Assembly (NCBI GenBank): GCA_036346225.1
Contig: JARFIW010000999.1
Coordinates: forward strand, 3,269,001-3,333,000
Direction of reading: 5' to 3'
DNA: 64,000 nt
Source of the DNA: Platerodrilus igneus
Lineage: Eukaryota; Arthropoda; Insecta; Coleoptera; Lycidae
The position numbers and the translations under genes are program-made. Numbering within the stretch: the stretch's first letter is position 1; each line of letters starts with the position of its first letter. Below the pieces are notes generated by a model. The model searched no databases. It had not been told where the DNA came from and saw only the letters and a program-made list of their open reading frames with translations. This document shows positions 36,001-47,256 of this stretch, in pieces.

Positions 36001-36823
36001 CAATTGTTTAAGAATGTTTATCTTGTACTTGTAATTAAAATATAATTGTATAGTTGTCATATATTGGTGTTTTTCACAACTAATGTGAGGATTATAGTTC
36101 TAGTTTTGTTGTAATGAAATACATTGCAATTATCTAAGAGTATGATTACAATTTAAGTAATTTAACATTTGAGTTTCAAAACCAGCCTTACAGCTATCCG
36201 TTTTAAATAGATATATTAGTGCTCTTATTGTTGTTTGTTTTAGGTTTGTTTAATATTAGTGTATTCGATTATTTTTCGAGTGAATTTTAGACCAGAATCA
36301 CTTTGCTAATCTCGGGTTTTGGCATTTTCTTGGTATAGCTTCTGGGGCTTTTCCCTAGAAATCGTCGTAGTTCGAGATTTGGTGGCGTCCAAGATAATTC
36401 TCGATTAAGACATATTTCACACACGATAGTATTCCGGGACCCTCTTCAAACACTTACAACACTCAGCGATTGAGTTAATCGGCAACCATTCTTGTTAGTA
36501 CAGTTTATGTTTTCGGTACTTTACCCAAATAGAATTTTTAGCGAGATTGCAGTCCTAGAAATAGTACAAATTAGGTGATTTGGAGTTTCAAGTCGTTTGT
36601 GTGTTGTGGCGGTCACCAATCTGTGGTGAGATTTCGCCGGTTGTTCTAAGCAACATTAGTTTATATTTTGTTAGAAACGTTTAGTTTAACTTACGAAGTG
36701 GGTAGAATATCTTCAGGAGGGTTCTTGAAATTCCTCTTTATTATAATTGTTCTTAAACGGTCTTGATACTGATAATGACCACTTAGTGGTCGAGATACGT
36801 ACTTCGTATTTAGGTTATGTTGT
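33061..36823. other. Gene-poor interval
   Basis: No intact gene. A decayed Lys/Glu-rich coiled-coil-like stretch is readable in pieces at about 35260-35545 (TERNKSKRVEVSTLIEERL, ITELSAELE), possibly a gag or ORF1 relic. Around 36382 the words TTTGGTGGCGTCC resemble an LTR-retrotransposon leader. A 65-codon frame at 34486-34683 has no recognised motif. Confidence 0.4.
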
Positions 36824-37240
36824 ATGTTTGGTCTCTTTGTAGGAAGTTTGCGTGTTTAATTTTAAGTCTTGTAAATTCGTAGTTGTAATTCATATAGCAA
36901 AGCTGTCAACCCTTGTCCCGTTATATCCTCTCATAAAACCTCCTTTCTGCCTGTGAAAATTAAGTTGGACTAAAGGGGTAGTGACACACACTTGCTCATG
37001 GACAGCGAACAGAAAGGGTTGTGTTGGTTCGATAAAGTGAGTTAAGTCAATAGTATCGTCGAATATGAATTTATCGATAAACTCTTAAAAAACACATTGA
37101 TAGTGCGTACGTAACACGCCCACTAAATCGCCTTACAGTCCGCTTCGTTGAAAAAAAGGAACGACACTTGAACAATAGAAAACGCCTGAGGTAAGTCGAT
37201 ACATAAAATTGGAAGACTCCCTGCGCGTTATGGCCTTCTT
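36824..37240 (+). repeat. TTTGGTCTC repeat family, copy 1
   Basis: Shares a 400-bp collinear match with 57691-58090 and with 59593-60610 (minus its insertion): TTTGGTCTCTTTGT, GTAAATTCGTAGTTGTAA, CTTGTCCCGTTATATCCT, CATAAAACCTCC, GAATTTATCGATAAA and AGTGCGTACGTAACACG. It lies upstream of the BEL/Pao gag and could be part of that element's LTR or leader. No coding capacity. Confidence 0.85.
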
Positions 37241-37743
37241 ATGCCGGATTATTTGATTAACTAATTAGTTCCTATTCCTGTCGTTCTTTATTTATACTTT
37301 AATTTAATAATTGTCGTAGTTTTGATATCTTTGGGCGTGTTACAAGGAAGCTAATATTTTGTTCGCACATTTAATAGTATAGAGACATTTGAGTATAACG
37401 GTAAATTTATAATACATCCCTTTTCTTTGTCGCAAGCATTAATGGTAGGTCGGTTTACTTTATATAAACTTTGTAGAGATACTATATTTATGAGGGTGTA
37501 TTTTAAATTCTTACCTTATTTTTATTGACCACAGTTTGATGCACTATTTGGGTTCATCCAACTTAGTATAACAAAAGGGTTGTTGGTATTTATTTTAAAC
37601 CATTAAACGTTTTGTCGAGTGAGAATTGTAATTAGTTGCATTTGTCGATTAATAATTTACTTTCGTAGATTAATTAGTTGTTGTTGCGTATTGAGGTACG
37701 CATTGTTTTTACGTTAATTTTTATTGTCGTTCATTAATCAGAT
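37241..37743. other. Leader region before BEL/Pao gag
   Basis: Non-coding. ACTATTTGGGTTCATCC at about 37543 resembles the words found just downstream of BEL/Pao LTRs, but no LTR boundary could be set. Confidence 0.3.
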
Positions 37744-38945
37744 ATGGTTATATCAATTGATAAAGCTATTCTTGAAGCTAAGTTTGTAGTGAAACGGTTG
37801 GATCATATATTAAGTAAGATTAATAAACCGGAAAATGTATCGATTGTTATAATTAGAGCATCGACGAAGAGTGTCGAGCAAATTGAAACCCATTTCAAGT
37901 TTTTTGTGCAAAGACATTTTCTTTGATAAGGAAAGTGAACAATTGAACGAATTCTCGGCTCTTATGGTAAAAATCGATGATTATCTATTAGATATTTGTA
38001 TTATTGTAGAACAATGTGAATTAGATTGCGTAGAAAGTAAGCCGCAGGTGGAAAATATGAATAATCCTTTGTCGATAAATAGTGGTATTCGCTTGAAACA
38101 CCTACCAGTCCCCGGTTCTCAGGTCGTTTTCGGGCTTTGAAAGTTATAGAATTTATAAACGATTGATTCATGATAATGCCAGTTTGTCCTCTGGAAAAAT
38201 TTTGTTATCTCGTAGATACACTAGATGATTCGTCGCGAGCGTTAATAAAACATTTGCCATTAAACGATTGTGCATACGATGAAGCCTATAAAATCATTAC
38301 TAATCGTTTTCAGTCCAAGAGGTTATTACTTTCGACATTTTTAATGCTCTCGAAAAATGCCCCAAGGTAAGTTCCTCAGACTCGCACACGGAACTTTGGC
38401 AATTAATTAGTTATTTTGATGAAAATATATTCGCGTTAAAGCAGATGGAAATAGATTTATTAGATTTCATGTTGTTTAATCTGTTATCGAAAAAATGAGA
38501 TACAAACGTTTTAAAGTGTTCCGAATTAGAAAATAGCGACGAGATTCCCTCGTTCAAAGATTTAAGGTCGTACATTGGAAAACAATATAAAGTATAGTAA
38601 ATAAATGACATTGCTTCAGAAACACTTAAAATCTCGAGACTCCGTGAATAAAGGAAAAAAGGAAAGTTAGTTAGCACTTCGGCTAAAACTTTGTTAGTTG
38701 GTACCACCAATGATGGTAAAAATTGTAGTCTGTGTAAAGCTGTGCAGCCTATTTATAAATCTAAGCAGTTTCTTGATAACACCGCTCAAGAAAGATTTGA
38801 AGTGGTAAAGGTTAAAATCTTTGTATTAAATGTTTAAATACTTCACATTCGGTGAAAAATTGTAAGTTGGATTGGTCGTGTAGAAAATGTCAACAGCCAC
38901 ACATTTCGTTACTTCACTTTGAAAAACGAGAAAAATCCGTGTCTC
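37744..38945 (+). pseudogene. BEL/Pao gag
   Basis: Broken plus-strand frames in gag order: a helical N-terminus (MVISIDKAILEAKFVVKRLD), a middle with LKHLPVPG, then PLEKFCYLVDTLDDSSRALI and KHLPLNDCAYDEAYKIITNR (38190-38320), the usual K-L-x-Y-L...S-G-x-A...I-x-x-L-P-x-x-x-x-x-Y-x-x-A pattern of BEL capsids. The C-terminal zinc-finger region follows in shifted frames: CSLCK...HPLY-like, LCIKCLNTSHSVKNC and CRKCQQPHISLLHFE (38730-38935). Stops and frameshifts throughout. Confidence 0.85.
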
Positions 38946-39490
38946 CACGCAGACAAACTTATCGTCAAAGGTTAGCCTCTTCTCGGAGAGCGGCGCCTAG
39001 ACTTGCTTCTACTAGTAGACCTAGTGAAGACAATCTGTCGTCGGCGGCTGTGCATGAACAACCTGCTACTAGCTCGTTAATTTCGACGTCATTAGAATAT
39101 ACAACCACGCTGATAGCTACAGCAATGGTGTCGGTGCTTGATTATACAAGAAAATTGCAACCTGTTCGTATAATTGTAGATAATGGATCCATGAAAAGTT
39201 TTATGACTGAAAGATGCCGTCAGAAATTAGGTTTAAAGAAACAGAGAGCCAATGCCACTGTTCAAGGACTTGACATGAATTCGTCGTTGTTGTCTGGTAC
39301 ACTATCGTGTGTAGTCGGTCTCCAGCATATGAAATTGATTGTTATATTTTACGTAACATTTGCAATCAATTATCTTCGTCGTCTATAGGGGTCAAGGAAT
39401 GGTCGCATATTCGGGGTTTGGCCATAGCTGATCCTAATCTTAATATTCTTGGTAAGATTGACATGCTACTCGAAGCTGAAATCTTTGCTT
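38946..39490 (+). pseudogene. BEL/Pao aspartic protease region
   Basis: After a Ser/Arg/Ala-rich linker the frame reads TLIATAMVSVLDYTRKLQPV followed by RIIVDNGSMKSFMTERC, the retropepsin-like domain of BEL/Pao pol; the active-site triplet region is D-N-G-S where D-S-G-S is usual. Then WSHIRGLAIADPNLNILGKI and DMLLEAEIF in a shifted frame, the conserved A-D-P...G-x-I-D-x-L-L-G-A-D segment that ends the domain. At least one frameshift lies near 39350. Confidence 0.85.
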
Positions 39491-41187
39491 AGGTTTTTGT
39501 TGAACAAATCTCGTTGGGGTGTCGCTAACGAGCCAGTTGCTATTAAAACAACTTTTGGTTGGTTGTTAACGAGAAAGGTAGTTTCCCCAAATAATTTCAT
39601 TACGTCGTTGTGTGCTTTCGTTGAGCCCTTAGACAGCCATATTCGTCGATTTTGGGAATTGAAAATATTCCCTTCAAGAAACATTTCTCCTGAAGAAGAA
39701 AAGTGTGAAAAGGAATTTGTGGAAAATTATAGACGTAACAAGGACGGTCGTTTTGTAGTGTCCTTGTCCTTTAAAATTTCTGAACCCTCATTCGTGGTTA
39801 CGAGATCGATTTCTATTAAAAGATTTTTGTCTAGAACGTCGTTTGCTAAAAAATCCTAAATTGTATTCAGATTATAAAAAATTTATGGAGGATTATTTGA
39901 AAAGCAGTCACATGGCTCAAGTGGAATCGCTTGAAAATTCGTCGGTTCATGAGAGGATGTATTATATTCCCCATCATGCTGTACATAGCGTGATAGCACT
40001 ACCACCAAATTGCGTGTGGTTTTCGATGCTTCGTGTCAGGATCAATCTGGAAATTCGTTAAATGATAGCTTGGCCATTGGTCCTGCTCTGCAAAAAGACA
40101 TTGCAGTTTTGTTATTGCACTTTCGTGTACATCCTATCATAATTACAGTTGATATTAAACAAATGTGTCGGCAGATTTTGGTTAAAGATACTCATCGAGA
40201 TTATCAACGTATCGTCTGGAGAATTTTCTCCGTCGGATCCTATTATGGACTTTAAAATTAAATACTGTGATTTATAGAGTTTCGTCGTCGCTTTGTTTGG
40301 CCATGCGAACTGTTCAAGATTTGGCAAGGTTAGAATCGATTAATTTTCCTTTCGCGTCATCGGTATTGGCAAGCGATACCTATGTCGATGATTTAGTCAC
40401 TGGATGCAATTCGATTAAGGTTGCTAATCAATTAATTGGTGAATTGAATAGTATTTGCACTAGTGGTGGTTTTCAATTAAGAAAATGAAATAGCAATTGC
40501 CTGGAAGTGATGACCAACTTGAAGGAGTCTCTGTCCAGTTCAGAAGCAATTACATTTCAAGATAAAGATAGTGGTTTAATAAAAATTTTGGGTCTTTCGT
40601 GGTGCACCCTTACAGATGTATTTATATACAACTTAAACGCTGAAAAGCGCACTTGTACTAAGCGTAATATTTTGCTAGCTATCGCAAAAAATTTGGATTC
40701 TCTCGGTTTGATAGCGCCTTTAGTACTTTTCGCTAAACGTTTAGTTCAAGATCTTTAGCTTTTAGGTCTCGGTTGGTACCAAGAGCCGCCATTGGAAGTC
40801 GTACAAAAATGGAAACATTTTTTGGGTGAATTGCCGGCGGTTTCAGATAGTGAGATTTCGCGTCGCATCGTATGTCATAATTTTAAAAGGGTAGAGTTGC
40901 ATGGGTTCTGCGATGCTTCTGAAGCCGGGTATGCAGCTGTCGTCTATTTTCTTTCGTTCAATCTAAAAGGTAATATTGCCATGTTATTAGTATGCGTAAA
41001 ATCGAAGGCTGCTCCTACTAATGACGTTTCATTGCCCCGTCTCGAATTGTGTACTGCCGTACTCTTGGCAGATTTAGTAGATTTCGTCAAAAATACTTAT
41101 ACAGATAGTTTACCATTTAGTAGTATTTTCGCGTGGTAAAATTCCACTGTTGTTTTGTCTTGGATTCGGTCTTTCTCGCATAAGTGG
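39491..41187 (+). pseudogene. BEL/Pao reverse transcriptase and RNase H
   Basis: Pieces in order: ETKFGW-like TTFGWLLTRKV (39550), LDSHIRRFWELKIFPS (39635), CEKEFVENYRRNKDGRFVV, KRFLSRTSFAKKS and NPKLYSDYKKFMEDYL (39850), YYIPHHAV, RVVFDASCQDQSGNSLND (40015), DIKQMCRQILV (40150; the usual Tyr is Cys), RDYQRIVWR, the catalytic YVDDLVTG (40380), SGGFQLRK, then KILGLSWCTLTDVF, LLAIAKNLDSLGLIAPLV and the RNase H-like GFCDASEAGYAAVVYFLS with RLELCTAVLLADLV (40900-41080). Four or more stops and frameshifts occur. It ends at SHKW where a solo LTR is inserted. Confidence 0.93.
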
Positions 41188-41845
41188 TGTTACGTGCCGA
41201 AAATCGGCACTAGACATTCTTAATTTAGTTTTAATATGTAAGAATTTCGCGCCATAAATTTAAAAGGACGTGTGCGTATTTCCGTCACTTCAGATAGTAC
41301 GTTGCGCGAAATTCGCGCCGACGCGTGTGGACGAAGGAGGATAGTGGGGAATTTCCGGGAGACGTGTTGGAACTAGCCTCCGAGATGTGAACAGGTGTAG
41401 TTGGTTCGGTATCTTATCGTATCTTTTTGTTATGTAGATCCATTTTTTTCTTATCTTTGTTTATCGTTCCCTATAAACCCGTTCCTGTCGTTCCCTACAT
41501 ATAGAAATAAGATATCGAATTTGGATTCAACCCGGCTCAAGAATTCCCACGCCCGAGAAAGAGCAACGAAGCAACGTCGCCCGAAAGACTGGCGAGGCCG
41601 CGACCATCATGGAGTAATCCTGAAAGAAGCCGCCGCCATCATGGAGTAAAGGAAGCTCTACATGTTCACGTGACTGTCCCTTTGGGATTTTCCTTTAAAA
41701 ATTGATGTAATTATGTTGCATTAATTTGCATATTGTGTGACGTCATAGATAATTTGCGCGTCAATTTTTACATTATGTAATATCGCTACCAACTGTCATC
41801 AGTGGCTCGCGTACCTCGTTTACGGGGGTATAATAGAGGGAGACA
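41188..41845 (+). mobile_element. Solo LTR of the TGTTAC family inside BEL/Pao pol
   Basis: 658 bp starting TGTTACGTGCCGAAAATCGGC (read in two parts: TGTTACGTGCC and GAAAATCGGC) and ending GAGGGAGACA. BEL coding sequence is contiguous on both sides (SHKW before, FVGNRI after), so the insertion is clear. Shared family blocks: TTCGCGCCATAAATTTAAAA, GTGCGTATTTCCGTCACTTC, GCGCCGACGCG, TATCGCTACCAACTG. No clean target duplication was found at this copy. Confidence 0.8.
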
Positions 41846-43346
41846 TTTGTTGGCAATCGCATTTCGCATGTTCAAGAACGTATTCCTCCATCTTCGTGGT
41901 TTCATGTTAAGTCCCAGGACAACCCTGCGGATTGTACCTCACGTGGACTTTTGGCTTCAGAGTTGGTTCATCATCCATTATGGTGGACAGGGCTTTCCTG
42001 GTTAGTACGTCGTAGGGAAGAATGGCCAGTAACGTCGCTGCCAAAACTTATCGACTCATCTCAGACGAACGTCGAATATCGTATTCTGTTGTTAACAGCC
42101 GTTATGCCTGAGAATTTCAGATTTGTTATTGCATAAATTTTTAAAACTGCAGAAAATTTGTAGGATTATTACATGTATTCGTCATTTCATTCGTAATGTT
42201 CAATGTCCAGCGGATTTGCGTTCAAAATATTCTGATGGTTTGTCCCTAGCTCAGCAGCAAGAGGCTATACATTTATTGATTAAAAGAGTTCAACCAATTG
42301 TTTTTGCCCGAGACATTGCAAATATTAAAACTGGAAAACTTGTTAGTAAACAACTACGTAGCCTTAGTCTGTTTTTAGATAGTCGTGATTTGTTGAGGGT
42401 GGGCGGTCGACTGCGTAATTCAAAGTTATCGCATGATGCAAAATTTCCAATTTTGCTTCCTCGGTCGCATGGGTTGACTGAAATTATTATATTAGATTGT
42501 CATGAAAGACATTTACATTCTGGCACTCGAACAACTCAATTTTTATTAACTCAAAATTATTAGATCTTGTCGGTAAAGAGGGCTATTCGGCAGTGTTTGA
42601 AAATCTGTATTCTTTGTGTTTGTGTAAACCCTGTGGCTTTATGCCCCCTATGGAGGATTTACCAGCTTCGAGGTTAACTCCAGATAAGGCGTTTTTACAT
42701 ACTGGACTTTGGTGGACCTTTCTCTGTCACGATGAATCGATGTCGTGGTGCAAAATCATTGAAAGCGTACATTTGCTTATTTATTTGTTTCAGTACTAAA
42801 CCTATCCATTTGGAATTAGTGTTTAACTTGTCGATAGACGGTTTCTTGGGTACTATACGTCGATTTATTGCTCGAAGAGGCAAATGTATTCAAATCCATT
42901 GTGATAATGGCATCAATTTTGTTGGAGCCTCTTGTGAAATCTCTTAATTGATGCGCCATTCGGCAGGGAATCCAATTTGTGTTTAATCCTCCTGCTGCTC
43001 CTCATTTTGGTGGGTTGTGGAAGGCCGAAATTAAATCGGTAAAATCACATTTGAAAAGAATTATCGGTGAACAAATTTTGTCGTTTGAAGAATTCTCGAC
43101 GTTATTGATTGAAATCGAAGCGATTCTCAAAATGCGCACTGAGTTGCAAACCGCATGATTTTTCGTATTTGACTCGAGTCTTTTTCTTAATGTTGAACCA
43201 GTCTCGGTGTTCCCAGATCCGGATTTGTTGTCCATAAATCCCTCTTGTTTAAATCGCCGGCAACTGTTGCATCAAATGCAACAAGAGTTTTGGAAAAAAT
43301 GAAGTGCCGAAAATTTGCACACGCTGCAATAGAAAGGTATAGGTCT
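41846..43346 (+). pseudogene. BEL/Pao integrase region
   Basis: Continues after the LTR with FVGNRISHVQERIPPSSWFH, DNPADCTSRGLLASELV and HPLWWTGLSWL (41850-42000), then the integrase zinc-binding part LRVGGRLRNSKLSHDAKFP with HGLTEIIILDCHERHLHSG (42395-42520), a CLCKPC segment, and the catalytic core with CFSTKPIHLELVFNLSIDGF and HCDNGINFVGA (42790-42930). PPAAPHFGGLW-like words follow (42985-43020), then EPVSVFPDPDLLSINPS with NRRQLLHQMQQEFWKK (43195-43300) of the C-terminal domain. Several stops. A MITE interrupts it at about 43346. Confidence 0.9.
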
Positions 43347-43997
43347 TTCAAAATCTCAGCAACCTGCGCAGAAATCCCAAATATTACTGACAAAACTAAA
43401 GACCAAAATGAAAATATAGTATTGTGGAATGATAGTCATGGCTCCAACAGCGTTGACGTTACTGCAATATAATTTCAAAATCGATGTTACCATATGACGA
43501 TAAGATTAAATTTATATTTATTAGATTACTCTGTTCTAAATCATATTTATTATTTGGATTAAATCTATGTTTATTAATATAACAAAAATTCGCGTTCTTC
43601 TATTATGAAAGTGGCTTATCTATATTAACCATATCTAATCTATGTTCTTAACTTACTGCCGAGCCGATACTGCATATTGTAGCACCTCCTGTTCGAAAGG
43701 AATAGTAACTTTGACCTTATAGCGAATATCCCATAATCTTTCTTTATATGATTTATTTATTTCCCTTAGTCCCAAGAAGTAATATAAAACTCAAAAGTAA
43801 ATACGCCTTGCCTTTTATCATAGATTAGTAGTAAGGTTAGGTATTTGTTTACACATTAATAATTTGACATTACATTAAGGGTTATTTTAGTGAATCGTTA
43901 TGTTTTTAGGTTGAACTGAAAACACTGTGTTATATCCTTTTTTAAAGGTTTCTCACTTCCTCCATTGCGCATCCCATGGTCGCTGAGATTTTGAAAC
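43347..43997. mobile_element. MITE-like insertion in BEL/Pao C-terminal domain
   Basis: A 650-bp segment splits the BEL coding sequence. Its ends are inverted: TTTCAAAATCTCAGCAACC on the left and the reverse complement TTTCAAAATCTCAGCGACC on the right, with TGCGCA also shared a little further in. There is no transposase. The exact target duplication is unclear. Confidence 0.75.
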
Positions 43998-44181
43998 AGC
44001 TGCCTATTGATTCGTTTGTCTTCTTAAAGAAAGAAAATAATTCCCTCTACAGTGGCGTTTAGGAAGAGCAGTGAATGTTCATTCTGGCAGGGATGGCATC
44101 GTTCGTGTAGCTACAGTCAGGACAGCCCAAGGGTTAGTTAAACGCCCTTTAGCAAAACTATGTTCACTGCCAGTTTCTTAA
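43998..44181 (+). pseudogene. BEL/Pao pol C-terminal tail
   Basis: The frame resumes after the MITE as IDSFVFLKKENN, LQWRLGRAVNVHSGRDGIV and RVATVRTAQGLVKRPLAKLC, which is the C-terminal domain (L-P-P-x-x-W-x-L-G-R-V...H-P-G-x-D-G-x-V-R-V...R-P-x-x-K-L-x-x-L-P) found at the end of BEL/Pao polyproteins, and stops near 44181. A (TA)n tract and another element follow at once, so the 3' LTR of this copy is missing. Confidence 0.88.
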
Positions 44182-44204
44182 TATTTAATGATATATACAT
44201 ATAT

Positions 44205-46367
44205 ATTGTCGTGGAAATTATAGGTTAAGAGGATAGATAGGTCTAGATAATAACTTTTTAACGACTGTGTATATAACAAATAGAAAAAATTTATTTGCGC
44301 GCCAAATTAATAGCTGTGACATTGAAAACGGACGGATAATACCATATTTTTGTATTTCTAAATCGGAATGTTAAATTTGCATAACGTGTAGAAGCTTTGG
44401 AGTACGTGGAAACTCAAGAATACGCATAATTAGTTGTAATATTTTAAATCAAGCGCATCGGATAATAAACGGAGCTTTTGGGTATATAAATCAATAAGGT
44501 AAACGAATATTTTTAATTTAAATAAACTAAACGTTCGTTAAAATATAAATCCTAAGAAATGCTAAAAGTTGGAATTATAATTTCAAACGGACGGTTACTT
44601 CATAGAAAACCTGACAGTTAAAAATAACAAGTTCAAGGAAACTTAAATGAACGTTGGGACAAAATTCTATGGAATTGTATGTAATGGTCAATGCATAAGC
44701 TATTAAAACAACAGATGGTTTGTAGGCAAAGTGAAATAGAATATCCGTAGTGTAAATCAGACAAAAAGCATGTATAATATAAGTTCGTTAAAATACTCGG
44801 TTAAAGCACGCGGTAGATTTGGAGGTCAACCACAATATCGATTTTCTGTTGCTTGAGTGGGATTTTAAAAGAGACAGCAAATATGGTTTAAACAAGGGAA
44901 GATAGCTAGAGGCTGGACGTAGAAAGCGGGGGTTAGAAATCTGATTGGTTGAAGGCTAGAAATTTTCAAAAAGCTCGCAACGGTTATAGGTTGTTGAACA
45001 AATTTCAGGTGAAAAGCACGGTGGAGAGAGAATTGTCGATTGTACTAGTCGATTACGCGTAAAATTTTTAGAATCAATTAAGATAAAATAAGCTTTTCGA
45101 TTGAAATAGGGTCTGAGAGGGGCGGATGAGAAAAAATAAATACACTAGGAGAGGTAGTAAGGATCTCTTAGTTACTCTCTTACTTTGGCTTATTATCGTA
45201 CGACGCTTATTCGTTTGACTTGGCTTTGCTAAAGCAACATCCTAATTTAAAAGTATAAAGCAGTGTTAGTACAGCACGTCGGTAGTTTTTTTTAAACGTG
45301 TGTTTTGCATAAGTGAGTGCTGGTTAATTGACGGTGCTGTTATTACACTTGACAAACAGATAGAAGGATGCTACTAGGGTAAGCGAGTTAAGAAGTACTT
45401 GAAACAAGAATGCGTGAGGTTTAGTAATTACGGAAGGTGATTGGCTTTGTCTAGTCAAGTATCGAGGTAGAAACACTGAAGGCGGTTGCAGAGATTTGGA
45501 TAGCGAATGAAAATGGGTTGAATATATGTATAACGGCGAAGTGTATGGACAACATCTTCAGAGGCGATGATGAAAAAAAGCTTACTCCAGGTAACAAAAT
45601 TAATTTCTCTTGCTTTTGATTGAACATTTGTGCTGTTATTTTGTGCTTGAGTGATTTGACACATTGGGAGTGTATATTATTAGCATTAAAACTAATTTAA
45701 AGGGGTATATGTAAAGGACAATTGGTTTTTATCATTTATAAGTGTTACTAAATAACATAAAATTTTTGATGTAAGGAGTAAACGGGTCTTTAAATTTGTT
45801 TTAAACAAAAATTCGACGTTTTTAGGCATTTAAAGTAACTGGGTTTATACTGAGTTCACCATAGACCTGAATAAAAGTCAATTTAGGGTTTCACGACGGG
45901 TTCATCTACTCGTATAAAATAAAACTGTTGAAATACATACAAATCATGAGATTTCAAAAGGTTTAAGGAATGAGATTGTAACAATTTTTGAAACTGTATA
46001 TACAATTGTGTAAATATTTTCTTGATAATGGAAACTTGTTTATATGTGTAAATAAAAGGTTGTATGTCTTGTTGCATTATTTGAGTGATAATTTTATTTG
46101 ACTGTATATCTGAGAAAGAGTGAACTTAGGATGGTAAATATCCAGGAAGAAGCAGATTTTAGAGCTAGCCGGAGTGTGCAGAAATAAGGAGGCGTTACAA
46201 AGGTATTGAAAGATTTTTTTTATTGTTTCTATAATTTTTTAGCAAAATTTTATGACTGCCCAACAACGCTCGGACTCGAAGGCCATCCCGATTTTTTTCA
46301 GTAATCCACTGCAATTTTATGGTGCCCAATTCGTGGGGCGTGAACGAGTCTAGGTAAAATTGCACTG

Positions 46368-46369
<2 letters not shown>
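44205..46369 (+). mobile_element. Long TA-bounded element E1, probable solo LTR
   Basis: A 2165-bp non-coding unit between (TA)n tracts, starting TGTCGTGG. The whole unit recurs inverted at 47257-49444 (E2) and, more diverged, in the same direction at 49469-51448 (E3). Taking E1 and E2 together, the unit begins TGTCGTGG and ends CCACAGCA, i.e. TG...CA with short inverted ends. A promoter-like AATAAATACAC lies at about 45138 with GGATCTCTTAGTTACTCTC about 30 bp later; the same arrangement recurs in the other copies. Interpreted as a solo LTR with U3-R-U5 order; no internal coding region is present. Confidence 0.7.

Positions 46370-46408
<39 letters not shown>
46370..46408. repeat. (TA)n microsatellite
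   Basis: About 19 TA units separating E1 from the hammerhead-bearing unit. Confidence 0.98.
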
Positions 46409-46410
<2 letters not shown>

Positions 46411-46457
46411 AAGAATGAAATTTAATAGCAAGTGACTCAATATTAGCTACAAGGGCA

Positions 46458-46503
46458 TCCTCTCGACGCGTTTCGCCCTTATTGGGGCTCATCAAGACAG
46501 GAG
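46458..46503 (-). ncRNA. Hammerhead ribozyme, left arm
   Basis: The minus strand reads CCUGUC (helix I, 5' side), UUGAUGA, helix II GCCC-CAAUAA-GGGC, GAAA, a two-pair helix III within ACGCGU, cleavage base C at 46465, then GAGAGG (helix I, 3' side). All core positions fit a type I hammerhead except the first C of CUGAUGA, which is U. Helix I keeps five of six pairs. The GAAA box is intact. Confidence 0.8.
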
Positions 46504-46907
46504 TAGCAAAGATGTAATATTTAATACGAACACATTATGGGAAGTACAGCATCACCTAGCCCACAATTAGTGCCTCCGTGCTATTTCACCTGACTTTGCA
46601 GGTTTTATCAACAGTCGGCACGGAGGACATCCGGCTCAACTGCCTTTTCCATAGCCAAAGATTATAATTATAAAGAATAAGTAAATTTAATGAGTCTTAA
46701 AATAATATCAAAGAATGAAATTTAATGGCAAGTGACTCAATATTAGCCACAAGGGCATCCTGGCGACGCAGTTGAGCCGGATCTCCTCCGTGCCGACTGT
46801 TGATAAAACCTGCAGTCAGGTGAAATAGTACGGAGGCACAAATTGTGGGCTAGGTGATGCTGTACTTCCCATAATGTGTTCGTGTTAAATATTACATCTT
46901 TGCTACT

Positions 46908-46950
46908 CCTGTCCTGATGAGTTCCAATAAGGGCAAAACGCGTCGACAGG
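46908..46950 (+). ncRNA. Hammerhead ribozyme, right arm
   Basis: The plus strand reads CCUGUC, CUGAUGA (46914-46920), helix II GUUCC-AAUAA-GGGC, then AAAA where GAAA is expected (46935-46938), CGCG, UC (cleavage after 46944) and GACAGG. Helix I pairs perfectly (CCUGUC with GACAGG). Helix III is two pairs with a two-base loop inside the self-complementary ACGCGU, typical of the minimal hammerheads of Penelope-like elements. The G-to-A change in the GAAA box should strongly reduce cleavage. Confidence 0.82.
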
Positions 46951-47036
46951 ATGCCCTTGTCGCTAATATTCAGTCACTTGCTATTAAATTTCATTCTTTG
47001 ATATTATTTTAAGACTCATTAAATTTACTTATTCTT

Positions 47037-47117
<81 letters not shown>
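47037..47117. repeat. Compound (TA)n(CA)n(TA)n microsatellite
   Basis: TA repeats, then about 22 CA units (47050-47094), then TA repeats again. Confidence 0.98.
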
Positions 47118-47251
47118 TAAACATGCAAACGTGCGACAAAGAGACCAAACATCCCGCCCACCAAAATAAGTATGAACTAACTTATTTTATATTTAAAAAT
47201 AATTATAGCTATCAACTAAGAAACCTAAACTGACAAACTTATGTAAGTGAA
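47118..47251 (-). repeat. TTTGGTCTC repeat family, inverted 5' fragment
   Basis: Reverse-complement match to 57610-57727: GTGCGACAAAGAGACCAAAC, ATCCCGCCCACCAAAATAAG and TATGAACTAACTTATTTTA. Both copies abut a (TA)n tract at the same point. Confidence 0.88.
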
Positions 47252-47256
47252 TATAT

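Larger units (their letters stand above)
46409..47036. mobile_element. Palindromic Penelope-like unit carrying hammerhead ribozymes
   Basis: The left arm 46409-46640 and right arm 46768-47003 are inverted copies of one sequence (shared AATGAAATTTAATAGCAAGT, GATGTAATATTTAA, TTATGGGAAGTACAGCATCA and CGGCACGGAGGA). A third, truncated copy of the arm's outer part lies between them at 46673-46766, in the same direction as the left arm, and breaks off exactly within the ribozyme, just past its cleavage site. No protein is encoded. (TA)n tracts bound the unit on both sides. Assignment to Penelope-like elements or retrozymes rests on the ribozyme type. Confidence 0.7.

Noticed and set aside
46195..46495. 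Frames with long Tyr-Ile repeats near 46.4, 53.65 and 57.6 kb
   Set aside because: These are translations of (TA)n microsatellites, not proteins.
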